NCBI GenBank assembly: GCA_963746735.1
Contig: CAVVCO010000016.1
Coordinates: 186,001-250,000 of the forward strand
Reading direction: 5' to 3'
DNA: 64,000 nucleotides
From: CAVSWT01 sp963746735
Lineage (GTDB): Bacteria; Bacteroidota; Ignavibacteria; Ignavibacteriales; Ignavibacteriaceae
The first letter of the stretch is position 1. Each line of letters starts with the position of its first letter. This document shows positions 37,217-46,624 of the stretch, piece after piece. Under the pieces are notes generated by a model, which was given only the letters and a program-made list of their open reading frames with translations, was not told the DNA's origin and made no database searches. The position numbers were made by a program, and so were the translations under genes.

Positions 37217-39481
37217 ATGAAAAAAATCATTTTATTATTTATAGCAATGCTGTTATTGAGTGTAACTTCATTATATAGTCAAGGTATATTAAATGGATAC
37301 GTTTCCGAAAAAGTAGATGGTAATAAATTAGAAGGAGTTAATATTTTTATTAATGAACTTCAAAGGGGAGCGGTTACAAATCCTGAAGGGCATTATTCAT
37401 TCAGCAGTTTACCGTTTGGAAGGTATCATATTCAATTCAGTTTTGTTGGATTTAAGCCGCAAATATTTTTGATTGACATCAACAAATCTCAAGTTAATCT
37501 AAATGTAGAAATGGTTCCTGCAAATATAAACATCGGTGATATTTTGGTTCTCGGCAACGCAATCAGGCCAAAAGAAAAACTACCATACAAGATAGAAACA
37601 ATTTCAAAATCACAGTTGGAAGAAAACGGTTTTTTAACAGTAACCAAATCGTTATCACTTCTTCCGGGTGTCTCTGAATTATCAAACGGAGCTGGAATTT
37701 CCAAACCTGTTATAAGAGGTTTATTTGGTTATCGAATTGCTTCTGTTATAGATGGATTAAGAATAGATAATCAGCAGTGGCAGAATGAACATGATTTCGG
37801 ATTGAATGATGTTGGCGCCGAAAGAATTGAGATTATTGAAGGCCCGGCTTCACTGTTGTATGGTTCCCAGGCTTTAGGTGGTGTAATTAAAATTGATAAT
37901 GAAAAAAATGCACCAATGAATACTGTTTTAGGAAATTATAATCTAAAAATATTTTCTAACACTTTGGGAGCTTCAACAGAAATTGGATTAAAAGGAACAA
38001 AAGAAAAATTTAGTTGGCAGCTTCACGTAAACGGACAAAGTCAGGCTGATTATTTGCAGGGTGGGGGAGAGAAAGTTCCTAATACTAGATTTGCCAGCCT
38101 GGGAGCTGCCGGGCTTCTCAGTTATAATTTTTCATGGGGAATTTCTTCATTAAATTATAATTTTCTTCATCAAATAAATGGTATTGTTGAAGAGGCTGAC
38201 CTTACAAATCTAAAAGATTTAAATGAAGATCATTTTGAAAGAGAATTTGAAGGGCCGCATCATATAGTTGATTATCACATTGCTGCTCTTAGAAATACAA
38301 TCCTTTTAGGAACTTCCATGTTGAAGATAAATTTGGGATTTCAAAATAATCACCGCGTGGAAGACGAAGGCACTGAAAAGATGACTGTGAGTACTGCTGC
38401 CGATAGTGAACTCGATGTTATCCTAAACACTTTTTCTGCAGATGCACAATGGATAAAATCATTTACTGAAAATACTGAACTTACTTTAGGTGCCCAAGGA
38501 TTTTTTCAGAGTAACGAAAATGACGGGATGAGAATTTTAATACCAAATGCAGATACAAGAGAATTGTCTTTGTATTCATATTTAAAACAAAGTTTTGGCA
38601 AAGTGGATATTGACGCAGGCTTACGTTTTGATTCTAAAAATATCGATACAAAAGAAATGGGAATAAAAGATTCTGCAAGTTACTTTACGCCGGTTAATGA
38701 AGATTTTCAAGTATTTAATGGCGCAATTGGTGCAGCTTTTAATGCGACTGAAAACCTAACATTTAAATTAAATGTAGCTTCAGGATATAGAGCTCCAAAT
38801 CTTGCAGAACTTACTTCAAATGGTGTTCATGAAGGAACAACAAGATATGAGATTGGAGATGCTTCATTAAAAAGCGAGCAAAGTATTCAAACAGATTTTG
38901 GAATTAATTTTCAGGCTAAAGATGTGAATTTGAATTTAAGTCTGTTCTACAACGCTGTAAATAACTTTGTGTTTTTACAGCCGACAAACGAATATAGAGC
39001 TGACAACCGTATCTATAGATTTATGCAGGCAAATGCGAACCTAAAAGGCGGGGAAGTAAGCGTAGATTGGAACTTGCTTGAATGGTTAAATATTGGAAGT
39101 TCATATTCAACCGTGATCGGGAAGAAGAGCGATGATTCATATTTGCCGTTTATGCCGGCTGATAAAATTATTACAAAAGCAAAACTCCATTGGAATGAAT
39201 TATCTTCATTGAAGAATTTCTATTTTATGTTAATGCTTCGCAGCTACTTGAAGCAAGATAAAATTGCTGCTGAAGAAATTGCAACTCCTGCTTACACTTT
39301 ATTTGATGCGGGGGTTGGCTCTACAGTAAAGCTTTTTGATTTAAATTTTAATGTAGCAATAAATGTTACTAATCTGCTTGATAAAAAATATTATGATCAT
39401 CTGAGCTTATTAAAATCTCTAGGTGTTTACGATATGGGAAGAAACATTTCTTTAGCTCTTGATGTCCCCTTCAATTTATAA
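37217..39481 (+). CDS. TonB-dependent outer-membrane receptor
   Basis: 754 residues. The signal peptide is MKKIILLFIAMLLLSVTSLYSQ. A carboxypeptidase-regulatory-like domain covers about 24-105 (GILNGYVSEKVDGNKLEGVN to PFGRYHIQFSFVGF). The plug follows (about 110-225, with ISKPVIRGLFGYRIASVIDG and ERIEIIEGPASLLYGSQALG), then a 22-strand barrel ending in ISLALDVPFNL. Such receptors import siderophores, metals or other compounds using TonB energy. There is no SusD partner and no siderophore gene nearby, so the substrate is open. An AAGGTGA ribosome-binding site precedes the ATG. Confidence 0.95.
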   Translation: MKKIILLFIAMLLLSVTSLYSQGILNGYVSEKVDGNKLEGVNIFINELQRGAVTNPEGHYSFSSLPFGRYHIQFSFVGFKPQIFLIDINKSQVNLNVEMVPANINIGDILVLGNAIRPKEKLPYKIETISKSQLEENGFLTVTKSLSLLPGVSELSNGAGISKPVIRGLFGYRIASVIDGLRIDNQQWQNEHDFGLNDVGAERIEIIEGPASLLYGSQALGGVIKIDNEKNAPMNTVLGNYNLKIFSNTLGASTEIGLKGTKEKFSWQLHVNGQSQADYLQGGGEKVPNTRFASLGAAGLLSYNFSWGISSLNYNFLHQINGIVEEADLTNLKDLNEDHFEREFEGPHHIVDYHIAALRNTILLGTSMLKINLGFQNNHRVEDEGTEKMTVSTAADSELDVILNTFSADAQWIKSFTENTELTLGAQGFFQSNENDGMRILIPNADTRELSLYSYLKQSFGKVDIDAGLRFDSKNIDTKEMGIKDSASYFTPVNEDFQVFNGAIGAAFNATENLTFKLNVASGYRAPNLAELTSNGVHEGTTRYEIGDASLKSEQSIQTDFGINFQAKDVNLNLSLFYNAVNNFVFLQPTNEYRADNRIYRFMQANANLKGGEVSVDWNLLEWLNIGSSYSTVIGKKSDDSYLPFMPADKIITKAKLHWNELSSLKNFYFMLMLRSYLKQDKIAAEEIATPAYTLFDAGVGSTVKLFDLNFNVAINVTNLLDKKYYDHLSLLKSLGVYDMGRNISLALDVPFNL

Positions 39482-39498
39482 TTAAAACAAAAATAGAT

Positions 39499-39530
39499 AA
39501 GCTGACTCAAGATATTATTTGAGTCAGCTT
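39499..39530. terminator. Bidirectional terminator between TonB receptor and aldo/keto reductase
   Basis: Perfect 12-bp stem (AAGCTGACTCAA at 39499-39510 with its complement at 39519-39530) and an 8-base loop, between two convergent genes (stops at 39481 and 39536). A/T-rich flanks on both sides suit termination in either direction. Confidence 0.85.
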
Positions 39531-39535
39531 TAAAT

Positions 39536-40345
39536 TTATTTTATAAAATGCGGATCAGCTGAAGCTCTTAAATTTTCATGTTTTAGATTTAAGATATGCA
39601 TATCATCCTCTGAAAGTTCAAAATCAAATATCTGTGAGTTCTCAATTATCCTTTCTTTATTACTCGATTTTGGTATTACAATTGCGTTATGCTGTAAGCT
39701 CCATCTAAGCAAAATTTGAGCTGGAGTTTTTTCGTGTTTTTTAGAAAGGATTAAAATATCTTCATCACTTATTTTTTTTGCCCGTGCAAGTGGTGTGTAA
39801 GCCTCAATTAAAATATTATTCTCAGCACAAAAGTCTGCGATATCTTTTTGATATATATAAGGATTAAATTCAATTTGATTTACGGCTGGTACGACGTCAC
39901 AATTATCAATTAATTCTTTTAAATGATTAACCGTAAAATTACTTACTCCTATTGATTTTGCTAGTCCCTTTTCTTTCAAATATTCAAAAGCTCTCCAGGT
40001 TTCAACTCTTTGTCCGTTGGATGGCCAGTGAATTAAATAGAGGTCAACATAATCCATCCCTAAGCGGGTTAATGATTTTTCCAATCCTTTTATCGATTCA
40101 TTATAACCATGATCATTATTATCTAATTTAGTAGTGATAAATAATTCTTCTCTGGGTATAGCAGCATTTTTAATAGCACGCCCAATTTCTATTTCATTAT
40201 AATATGATTTAGCCGTATCAAAATGTTTGTAACCAGAGTCCAGTGCATAACCAACGGCTATATCAACATCTTCGCCTCTTATGTCGTAAGTGCCCAATCC
40301 TAAAAGGGGAATTTCAAGACCGTCATTCATTTTAATATTATTCAT
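39536..40345 (-). CDS. Aldo/keto reductase
   Basis: NADPH-dependent carbonyl reductase, 269 residues (TIM barrel). The catalytic tetrad regions are HFDTAKSYYNEIEIGRAI (Asp and Tyr), LFITTKLDNND (Lys) and VDLYLIHWPSNG (His). The cofactor region VIPKSSNKERIIENSQIFDF is the signature near the C-terminus. It resembles the 2,5-diketo-gluconate reductase/methylglyoxal reductase branch (YvgN-like), whose substrates are broad. It is convergent with the TonB receptor and shares its terminator. Confidence 0.95.
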   Translation of the reverse strand: MNNIKMNDGLEIPLLGLGTYDIRGEDVDIAVGYALDSGYKHFDTAKSYYNEIEIGRAIKNAAIPREELFITTKLDNNDHGYNESIKGLEKSLTRLGMDYVDLYLIHWPSNGQRVETWRAFEYLKEKGLAKSIGVSNFTVNHLKELIDNCDVVPAVNQIEFNPYIYQKDIADFCAENNILIEAYTPLARAKKISDEDILILSKKHEKTPAQILLRWSLQHNAIVIPKSSNKERIIENSQIFDFELSEDDMHILNLKHENLRASADPHFIK

Positions 40346-40520
40346 ATATTATAATCCAATTCTTTCTTTTTATTTGAAAAGTTAATAATTATTATATCTG
40401 GAATAAATGATTTAGCTCATTGTGAATTAACAACAGATTTTTAAGAAAATTAATAAAATCAGCAAATGTGGTGAACAAAATTAAAATAAATAATCATAAA
40501 AATATTTGGAGGGCGCAATT

Positions 40521-41510
40521 ATGAAAATAATTATCTTACTTTTCTCATTACTCATTTTTACACAAGTTAATTTACTTTCACAAGTATTTAAAGTGGATTC
40601 TCCGCTCGCACATACATTTTCAATTGTAGCTTTTGATTCTGCAACAGGAGATATGGGAGTTGCGGTTCAATCTCATTGGTTTTCTGTGGGAACAATTGTG
40701 ACCTGGGGAGAAGCAGGAGTTGGAGTTATTGCAACTCAATCTTTTGTCAACCCGGCTTTTGGACCGGATGGATTAAAATTATTAAAGCAAGGTTTATCTC
40801 CAAAAGAAGTTGTTGATAAATTAATTTCTGAAGATGATGGGAGGGACTTTAGACAGCTTGCTGTTCTTGACTCAAAAGGAAGGGTTGTTGCTTATACAGG
40901 AAAAAAGTGTATTGAATCTGCTGGTGATGTTCAAGGAAAATATTTCTCGGCACAAGCTAACATGATGCTTAATGATAAAATCTGGCCTGCAATGGCTGAA
41001 TCATTTAACCATTCAAAAGGAACATTGGCTGAGAGATTGGTTGTGGCTTTAGAAGCAGCGCAAAAAGCCGGTGGAGATATTCGGGGAAAACAATCCGCTG
41101 CATTGTTAGTTGTCTCAGGAAAATCAACCGGAAAAGTTTGGAAGGATAGAAAAGTTGATTTAAGAGTTGAAGACAGCACTGAGCCCATAAAGGAAATCAA
41201 AAGATTATTGAAAGTTCATCAGGCGTATGAGCATATGAACAACGGAGATTTGGCAGTTGAAAAAAACGATATGAAGCTGGCGATGGAAGAATATTCTGCT
41301 GCTGAAAAAATGTTCCCGGATAATCTTGAAATGAAATATTGGAAAGCTGTTACGCTGGCTAATAATGGTGAATTAGAGAAATCGTTGCCAATTTTTAAAG
41401 AAGTTTTTAGTAAAGATAAAAATTGGAAAACTTTAACGAAAAGAATAACTAAAAACGGATTGCTTACTGTTGACGAGAAATCTTTAAATAAAATATTATC
41501 GATTAGATAA
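40521..41510 (+). CDS. Exported DUF1028 (Ntn-hydrolase-like) protein with C-terminal TPR
   Basis: 329 residues. The chosen ATG (40521) is preceded by GGAGGG at 40509-40514; an in-frame TTG upstream lies inside that ribosome-binding site and is rejected. The signal peptide is MKIIILLFSLLIFTQVNLLSQ. DUF1028 covers about 25-225: HTFSIVAFDSATGDMGVAVQ, GVIATQSFVNPAFGPDGLKL and VQGKYFSAQANMM are family motifs. Two tetratricopeptide-like repeats follow (about 235-310, EHMNNGDLAVEKNDMKLAME). The family is Ntn-hydrolase-like, without a firmly assigned reaction. Confidence 0.9.
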   Translation: MKIIILLFSLLIFTQVNLLSQVFKVDSPLAHTFSIVAFDSATGDMGVAVQSHWFSVGTIVTWGEAGVGVIATQSFVNPAFGPDGLKLLKQGLSPKEVVDKLISEDDGRDFRQLAVLDSKGRVVAYTGKKCIESAGDVQGKYFSAQANMMLNDKIWPAMAESFNHSKGTLAERLVVALEAAQKAGGDIRGKQSAALLVVSGKSTGKVWKDRKVDLRVEDSTEPIKEIKRLLKVHQAYEHMNNGDLAVEKNDMKLAMEEYSAAEKMFPDNLEMKYWKAVTLANNGELEKSLPIFKEVFSKDKNWKTLTKRITKNGLLTVDEKSLNKILSIR

Positions 41511-41626
41511 ATCAGATATTTGCAAATGCTATCATAAAAAACCTATGCCGTTCATTAAAAAATCTTCTCAGTAAGAATTTGTTTTTGTAATAAAAACGTA
41601 ACATTCCAAAATAAAATAAAAATACT

Positions 41627-41673
41627 GGAAACTATTTCTTGACAAAATAGTTTCCGTATATTATATTGGAAAC
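41627..41673 (+). promoter_or_regulatory. Promoter and palindromic operator of the efflux operon
   Basis: GGAAACTATTT (41627-41637) and AAATAGTTTCC (41645-41655) form a perfect 11-bp inverted repeat with a 7-base spacer. The spacer contains the -35 box TTGACA (41639-41644). The -10 box TATATT (41662-41667) follows at 17 bases, and GGAAAC at 41668-41673 forms a second palindrome with GTTTCC at 41650-41655. A further AAATAGTTT lies at 41685-41693. A TetR dimer bound here would cover the whole promoter, which indicates autorepression of the regulator gene and its operon. Confidence 0.9.
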
Positions 41674-41707
41674 GAAAAAAACGAAAATAGTTTACACAAG
41701 GGACAAA

Positions 41708-42328
41708 TTGAATTCGGAACAAACAAAAATAATAGACTTCTGTAAAGATTATTTTCTTGAAAATGGTTTTTACAAAACAACTATGGACGAGATAGCTGCT
41801 CAATTGAGAATGAGCAAGAAAACTATTTACAAGTATTATTCAACCAAGGAAGACTTAGTTAAGGAAACGATAATCAAGTTCTTAGAATTCCATAAAGAAA
41901 ATATCGGGCAAATAATTAATGAAAACTCAAATGCAGTCATCAAGCTAAATGAGTTATTTAACTATATAGGTAAAATGATCGCTAAGATAAATGAAAAATT
42001 CATAAGAGACATTCAAACACAAATGCCGGATTTATGGAAAGACATTGATGCATTCAGAACCAAAATGATGACAGTAAATATTGGAAAAATAATAGAGCAA
42101 GGTAAAAAAGAAGGAGTGTTTATTGATAAGACTTCAGCGATAATAACCGGCGTTTTTATTTCTGCTGTGCGCGGAGTTATTAACCCTGAATTTATAATGG
42201 CAAATAAGTTTTCAATTAAAATGGCTTTAGAAGAAACTATAGAAATTATAATTAATGGTATCACAACTGAAAAAGGTAAAAAAGCTTTTCAATTACTTAA
42301 ATCGGAGCAATCAAATGAGAATAATTAA
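41708..42328 (+). CDS. TetR/AcrR-family repressor of the efflux operon
   Basis: About 206 residues. The longest frame starts at a TTG (41666) that overlaps the -10 box, so it cannot be the start of a transcript from that promoter. The TTG at 41708, preceded by AAGGGA, is chosen. The helix-turn-helix is FLENGFYKTTMDEIAAQLRM followed by SKKTIYKYYSTKEDLVKETI, textbook TetR. The C-terminal ligand and dimer domain ends near EKGKKAFQLL. The gene overlaps the next by 14 bases and heads the exporter operon, so it is most likely its local repressor, released by an exported compound. Confidence 0.92.
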   Translation: MNSEQTKIIDFCKDYFLENGFYKTTMDEIAAQLRMSKKTIYKYYSTKEDLVKETIIKFLEFHKENIGQIINENSNAVIKLNELFNYIGKMIAKINEKFIRDIQTQMPDLWKDIDAFRTKMMTVNIGKIIEQGKKEGVFIDKTSAIITGVFISAVRGVINPEFIMANKFSIKMALEETIEIIINGITTEKGKKAFQLLKSEQSNENN

Positions 42329-43280
42329 ATACCTGTCTGTATTAATTTTATTAATTGTTTATGGCTGCGGGAACGGAAACGACAAAAATAAAATTGAAGC
42401 ATCCGGAAATATAGAAGCAACAAATGTAATAGTTAGTTCGCAGGTAACAGGCAAAGTGCTGTCACTTCTTAAAGATGAAGGTGACCTTGTCAATGCCGGC
42501 GATACTGTTTTAATAATTGATCATGAAATTTTGGAATATCAATTAGATCAAGCTCTTGCTGCACAAGAGGCGGCACAAGCTCAACTGAGTTTGCTTAAGA
42601 ACGGAGCGAGAGAAGAAGATATCAAGCAAGCAGATGAAGCAGAGAAGCAAGCTCAAATAAATTATGATATGGCTAAAAAAGATAAAGAAAGATTTGATGC
42701 TTTATATGATTCAAAATCCATTACGGGTAAACAATATGAAGATGCAAATTCAAGATTTGATATGGCTCAAGCTCAATTGACTTCTGCAAATGCAAATTTA
42801 AAAAAACTAAAAAACTTTGCGCGTCCGGAAGATATTAAGCAGGCAGAAGCAAATGTTAACAGACAAAAAGCTGCAGTAGATTTATTGAAAAAACAAATTC
42901 GTGATTCTTACGTTCAATCACCTATCAATGGAATAATTGTAAAAAAGTTTTTTGAGCCTGGTGAAACGGTAACTATGCTTTCATCCTTATTTAAGGTTTC
43001 CGATTTAAAGGCTGTAAAGTTGGTGATTTATGTTTCTGAAGAAGAACTTGGGAAAGTAAAATTGGGACAGACTGCTGATGTTAATTCAGATACATATCCG
43101 GATAAAAAGTATGAAGGGAAAGTAATCTATATTTCTCCTGAAGCTGAATTCACACCTAAAAATATTCAGACGAAAGATGAAAGAACAAAATTAGTTTTTG
43201 CAGTAAAAATAGAAGTCAAAAACCCAAATCTGGAATTGAAGGCTGGCATGCCGGCTGATGCGGTAATAAACATAAAATAA
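42315..43280 (+). CDS. HlyD-family membrane fusion lipoprotein
   Basis: 321 residues from ATG 42315, which has CGGAG 7 bases upstream. The N-terminus MRIIKYLSVLILLIVYGCGN is a lipoprotein signal with lipobox VYGC. The biotin/lipoyl half-motifs are SGNIEATNVIVSSQVTGKVL and QSPINGIIVKKFFEPGETV. Between them, about residues 85-185, lies an alpha-helical hairpin rich in Ala, Gln and Lys. A beta-barrel domain follows. It resembles YbhG/YhiI-type periplasmic adaptors that link an ABC-2 exporter to TolC. An earlier in-frame start at 42255 is rejected for lack of a signal peptide. Confidence 0.92.
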   Translation: MRIIKYLSVLILLIVYGCGNGNDKNKIEASGNIEATNVIVSSQVTGKVLSLLKDEGDLVNAGDTVLIIDHEILEYQLDQALAAQEAAQAQLSLLKNGAREEDIKQADEAEKQAQINYDMAKKDKERFDALYDSKSITGKQYEDANSRFDMAQAQLTSANANLKKLKNFARPEDIKQAEANVNRQKAAVDLLKKQIRDSYVQSPINGIIVKKFFEPGETVTMLSSLFKVSDLKAVKLVIYVSEEELGKVKLGQTADVNSDTYPDKKYEGKVIYISPEAEFTPKNIQTKDERTKLVFAVKIEVKNPNLELKAGMPADAVINIK

Positions 43281-43370
43281 TGTAATTAGAACATTGATCA
43301 TCATGATTAGTTAAGATTATAATTAAATCATAACCATCATAAAATTTGTGCACCATTAAAACGGTTGGAT

Positions 43371-44286
43371 ATGGAAGAAATAATAAAAATAGAAAACTTA
43401 AAAAAATCTTACGGTGACGTTGAAGCTAGTCCGTGGAATTTCGATGGAAATTTATAAAGGTGAAATGTTCGGACTTGTAGGCCCTGACGGTGCAGGCAAG
43501 ACTACAACAATTAGAGTCTTATGCGGATTATTAAACCCAACTTCAGGGTCGGCTTACGAGTTTGATAAAAATATTATTAAGCATCGAAAAGAAATTCAAA
43601 ATCAGATTGGATATCTGTCACAGAAATTCAGTTTATACGGTGATTTAACAGTTGATGAGAATATTCAATTCTTCGCAGAGATTCATGGCGTAAAAGATTA
43701 TGAACAAAGACGAAATGAATTATTGGAATTCACAAGACTTACTCCATTTAGAACCAGGTTGGCGGATAATCTTTCCGGCGGCATGAAACAAAAACTTGCA
43801 CTTGCCTGCAGTTTAATTCATCGTCCTAAAATTTTATATCTCGATGAACCTACAACTGGTGTTGATCCAGTTTCACGAAGAGATTTTTGGAAAATCCTTT
43901 CCAGCCTGCTGAAAGAAGAGATAACAATTTTTATGACAACTCCGTATTTAGATGAAGCTGAAAGATGCAATAGGGTTGCGCTGATGCATAACGGCAAAAT
44001 TATTAGTCTGGATACTCCTAAAAAAATAAAAGCATCTATACAAAAAGAAGTAATAGAAATTGTTTGCAGCCCTGTGAGATCAGCTTACAAATTAATCAAA
44101 GGAAAAACTGATTATGAAATTCAAATGTTTGGAGATAGAGTTGATGTTATGGTAAGCAGCAATGAAAATGATTACCCAAAATTGGAAAGTTTATTAAAGG
44201 AAAATAAAATTGAGATTACAAGTCATAGAGTGATATCAGCTTCCTTAGAAAACGTCTTTATACATCTCGTTACGGATAATGAATAG
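43371..44286 (+). CDS. ABC exporter ATPase 1 (degenerate H-loop), frameshifted
   Basis: About 305 residues from ATG 43371 (MEEIIKIENLKKSYGDVEA). One extra base near 43428 shifts the frame; removing it joins SYGDVEA to VRGISMEIYKGEMFGLVGPD. Walker A is GPDGAGKTTT, the signature LSGGMKQKLALACS and Walker B ILYLDEPTTGVDP. The switch histidine is replaced by proline (FMTTPYLDEAERC). This matches the first ATPase half of YbhF/RbbA-type exporters. Its partner (45658-46587) has the histidine but an altered signature, so the two probably form a heterodimer with one active site. Confidence 0.9.
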
Positions 44287-44324
44287 TGATCAAATGTTTA
44301 ATAGAAAAATAATTTAGGTTTAAC

Positions 44325-45638
44325 ATGAAAAGAATATTTATAATAACAATACTATTTGCAGTATCAGCCATAGCGCAAAACAAAGTATTAACACTTGACG
44401 ATTGTGTTAGACTTGGAATGGAAAACAGTAATGAATTAAAAATTTCGAAAGCTAAAGTTGAAAGCTCGGATGCAAAAATGACTGAAGCAAATTCATATTT
44501 GCTGCCGCAATTAAAATTTCAAGCTTCTTACATGAGGTTAAGTAATATACCTCCAACCGAGATATCATTGGACTTTCTTCCGCATCCTGTCCAAATATCT
44601 CCCACTATTTTAAATAATTATAATTTAAAACTATCGTTACAACAGCCTTTATTTACTGGGTTTAAGCTTTGGTCTGTTAAAAGTGTTGCTAAGAATAATT
44701 ATCAAGCCAGCAATTATGAATATGATAAAGATTTGAATGAAGCTGCTTTCAAAATTCAAAATGTTTTCTGGAATTATTATAAAGCAGAACAGATTAAAAA
44801 ACTCATCAATGAAAATTTAAGACTGACTCAAAAGCATCTTGAAGACACAAAAAATTTTATGGAGAGGAACCTCGCTACAAGAAATGATCTTCTAAAACTT
44901 CAAGTTCAGTATTCAAATACTGAGCTGCAATTAATTGAAGCTGAAAATAATGTTGATATTGCCAGATCAAATTTAAACAAGCAATTAAATTTACCTCTTG
45001 AAGCAGGAACAGAAATTGAATCCGGAAAGATCGATACATCTTTCAATGACCTTAATCTTAAAGATTTGATCAATGAAGCTCATGCTAACCGTAATGATTT
45101 AAAATCCCTTGAATATAGATTAGAAGCGAGTGATAAAGGAATCATTGCTGCAAATGCAGGCTGGTATCCTTCAATATATCTTGTAGGAGATTATTATTAC
45201 AGCAAACCTAATCAAAGAATATTTCCAGCGCAGGATAAATTCAAAGATACCTGGGACGTCGGTGTTTCTCTTCAATGGGATATTTGGAATTGGGGATTTA
45301 CTTCATCGCAGTCAACACAAGCTGAACAGCAAAAAGTTCAAGTTGAAGCTTCATTATCTCAATTGAAAGATGCTGTTGAACTGGAGGTTTATCAATCATT
45401 TTTAACTTATAAAAGAGCGCAGGATAAAATAAGAGTCAGTAGATTAACTGTCGATCAGGCAAATGAAAACTACAGAATCACGCAGCAAAAATATGAACAG
45501 CAGCTCGCAACAAGCACAGACTTGATTGATGCAGAAGTATCATTGCTTCAAGCTAAAACCAGTTTAACTACATCTTTGGTCGATTATCAAATTGCAAAAG
45601 TAAAATTAAATAAATCAGTCGGTCAAAAAATTTATTGA
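44325..45638 (+). CDS. TolC-family outer-membrane efflux protein
   Basis: 437 residues with a signal peptide (MKRIFIITILFAVSAIAQ). The mature protein has two OEP repeats of long helices with periodic Ala, Gln, Leu and Asn, for example NLRLTQKHLEDTKNFMERNL and QENYRITQQKYEQQLATSTD-like stretches, and the conserved NxxL...L..A..NR.DL pattern (EAHANRNDLKSLEYRLEA). It forms the outer-membrane exit duct of the tripartite pump. It lies between the two ATPase genes, 38 bases after the first and 19 before the second. Confidence 0.95.
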   Translation: MKRIFIITILFAVSAIAQNKVLTLDDCVRLGMENSNELKISKAKVESSDAKMTEANSYLLPQLKFQASYMRLSNIPPTEISLDFLPHPVQISPTILNNYNLKLSLQQPLFTGFKLWSVKSVAKNNYQASNYEYDKDLNEAAFKIQNVFWNYYKAEQIKKLINENLRLTQKHLEDTKNFMERNLATRNDLLKLQVQYSNTELQLIEAENNVDIARSNLNKQLNLPLEAGTEIESGKIDTSFNDLNLKDLINEAHANRNDLKSLEYRLEASDKGIIAANAGWYPSIYLVGDYYYSKPNQRIFPAQDKFKDTWDVGVSLQWDIWNWGFTSSQSTQAEQQKVQVEASLSQLKDAVELEVYQSFLTYKRAQDKIRVSRLTVDQANENYRITQQKYEQQLATSTDLIDAEVSLLQAKTSLTTSLVDYQIAKVKLNKSVGQKIY

Positions 45639-45657
45639 AATAGGATTTGGGAATTTA

Positions 45658-46587
45658 ATGTATAGTATAGAAGTAAATAATTTAACAAAAAAATTCGGCA
45701 GCTTTACAGCAGTTGACAGCGTTTCTTTTAACGTGAAGAAAGGTGAAATATTTGGATTCCTTGGTGCTAATGGTGCCGGTAAATCAACTACAATTAGAAT
45801 GTTGTGCGGAATACTTGAACCTACTTCAGGCGATGCTTTAATCAGCGGTTTCAGCGTTATGAAAGAACCGGATAAAGTAAAGCAAAATATTGGCTACATG
45901 TCACAGCGATTCTCACTTTATAATGATTTGACAGTTGAAGAAAATATAAATTTTTTCGGTGGAGTTTATGGCTTGGATGGTGAGAAATTAAAGGAAAGAA
46001 AAAAATGGGTACTAAAAATCGCCGACCTTGAAGGTAAAGAAAAAATATTAACTGGTTCTTTGCCGGGAGGAATAAAGCAACGATTAGCACTTGGAACAGC
46101 AGTTATTCATCAGCCTGGAATTATTTTCTTAGATGAGCCAACCAGCGGCGTCGATCCAATTTCTCGTAGAAATTTTTGGGATTTAATTAATGATCTTTCG
46201 GGACAGGGGACAACAATACTTGTAACAACCCATTATCTTGAAGAAGCCGAATACTGTAACAATATAATTCTTATAAATGCCGGCAAATTAATTGCGGAAG
46301 GAACATCCAAAGAATTAAAGACTAATTATCTGAAAAATACAATACTTGAGATTGAGTGTGAAAAAGTAGTTGCAGCTATGGAAATATTAGAAAAAGAAAA
46401 CTTTGTGGATGAGACTTCAATTTTCGGGAATCAAATTCACATAATTGTAAATGACAAATTTAAAGATCAGGAACAAGTAAAAAATATTTTAAATAGAAAT
46501 TCAATTTCAGTTAGTAGGATAAATAAAATTGTTCCCACACTTGAAGATGTTTTCATTCACTTATTGGATGAAAAATCGAAATCATAA
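45658..46587 (+). CDS. ABC exporter ATPase 2 (altered signature motif)
   Basis: 309 residues. Walker A is GANGAGKSTT, Q-loop region YMSQRFSLYNDLTV, Walker B IIFLDEPTSGVDP, and the H-loop TTHYLEEAEYC is intact. The ABC signature is LPGGIKQRLALG, with proline in place of the usual serine. Since the signature of one subunit completes the site of the other, this change would impair the site whose H-loop is already lost in ATPase 1. The C-terminal part (about 225-300) is the small regulatory domain usual in ABC-2 ATPases. Confidence 0.94.
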   Translation: MYSIEVNNLTKKFGSFTAVDSVSFNVKKGEIFGFLGANGAGKSTTIRMLCGILEPTSGDALISGFSVMKEPDKVKQNIGYMSQRFSLYNDLTVEENINFFGGVYGLDGEKLKERKKWVLKIADLEGKEKILTGSLPGGIKQRLALGTAVIHQPGIIFLDEPTSGVDPISRRNFWDLINDLSGQGTTILVTTHYLEEAEYCNNIILINAGKLIAEGTSKELKTNYLKNTILEIECEKVVAAMEILEKENFVDETSIFGNQIHIIVNDKFKDQEQVKNILNRNSISVSRINKIVPTLEDVFIHLLDEKSKS

Positions 46588-46624
46588 TTTCAGTAATTAA
46601 GTTTGTTAATAAGAAAGTAAAAGA

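Noticed and set aside
41666..41707. Upstream TTG start of the TetR gene (14 extra residues)
   Set aside because: The codon overlaps the -10 box of the only good promoter, and the extra residues precede the normal TetR N-terminus. The TTG at 41708 has a ribosome-binding site.
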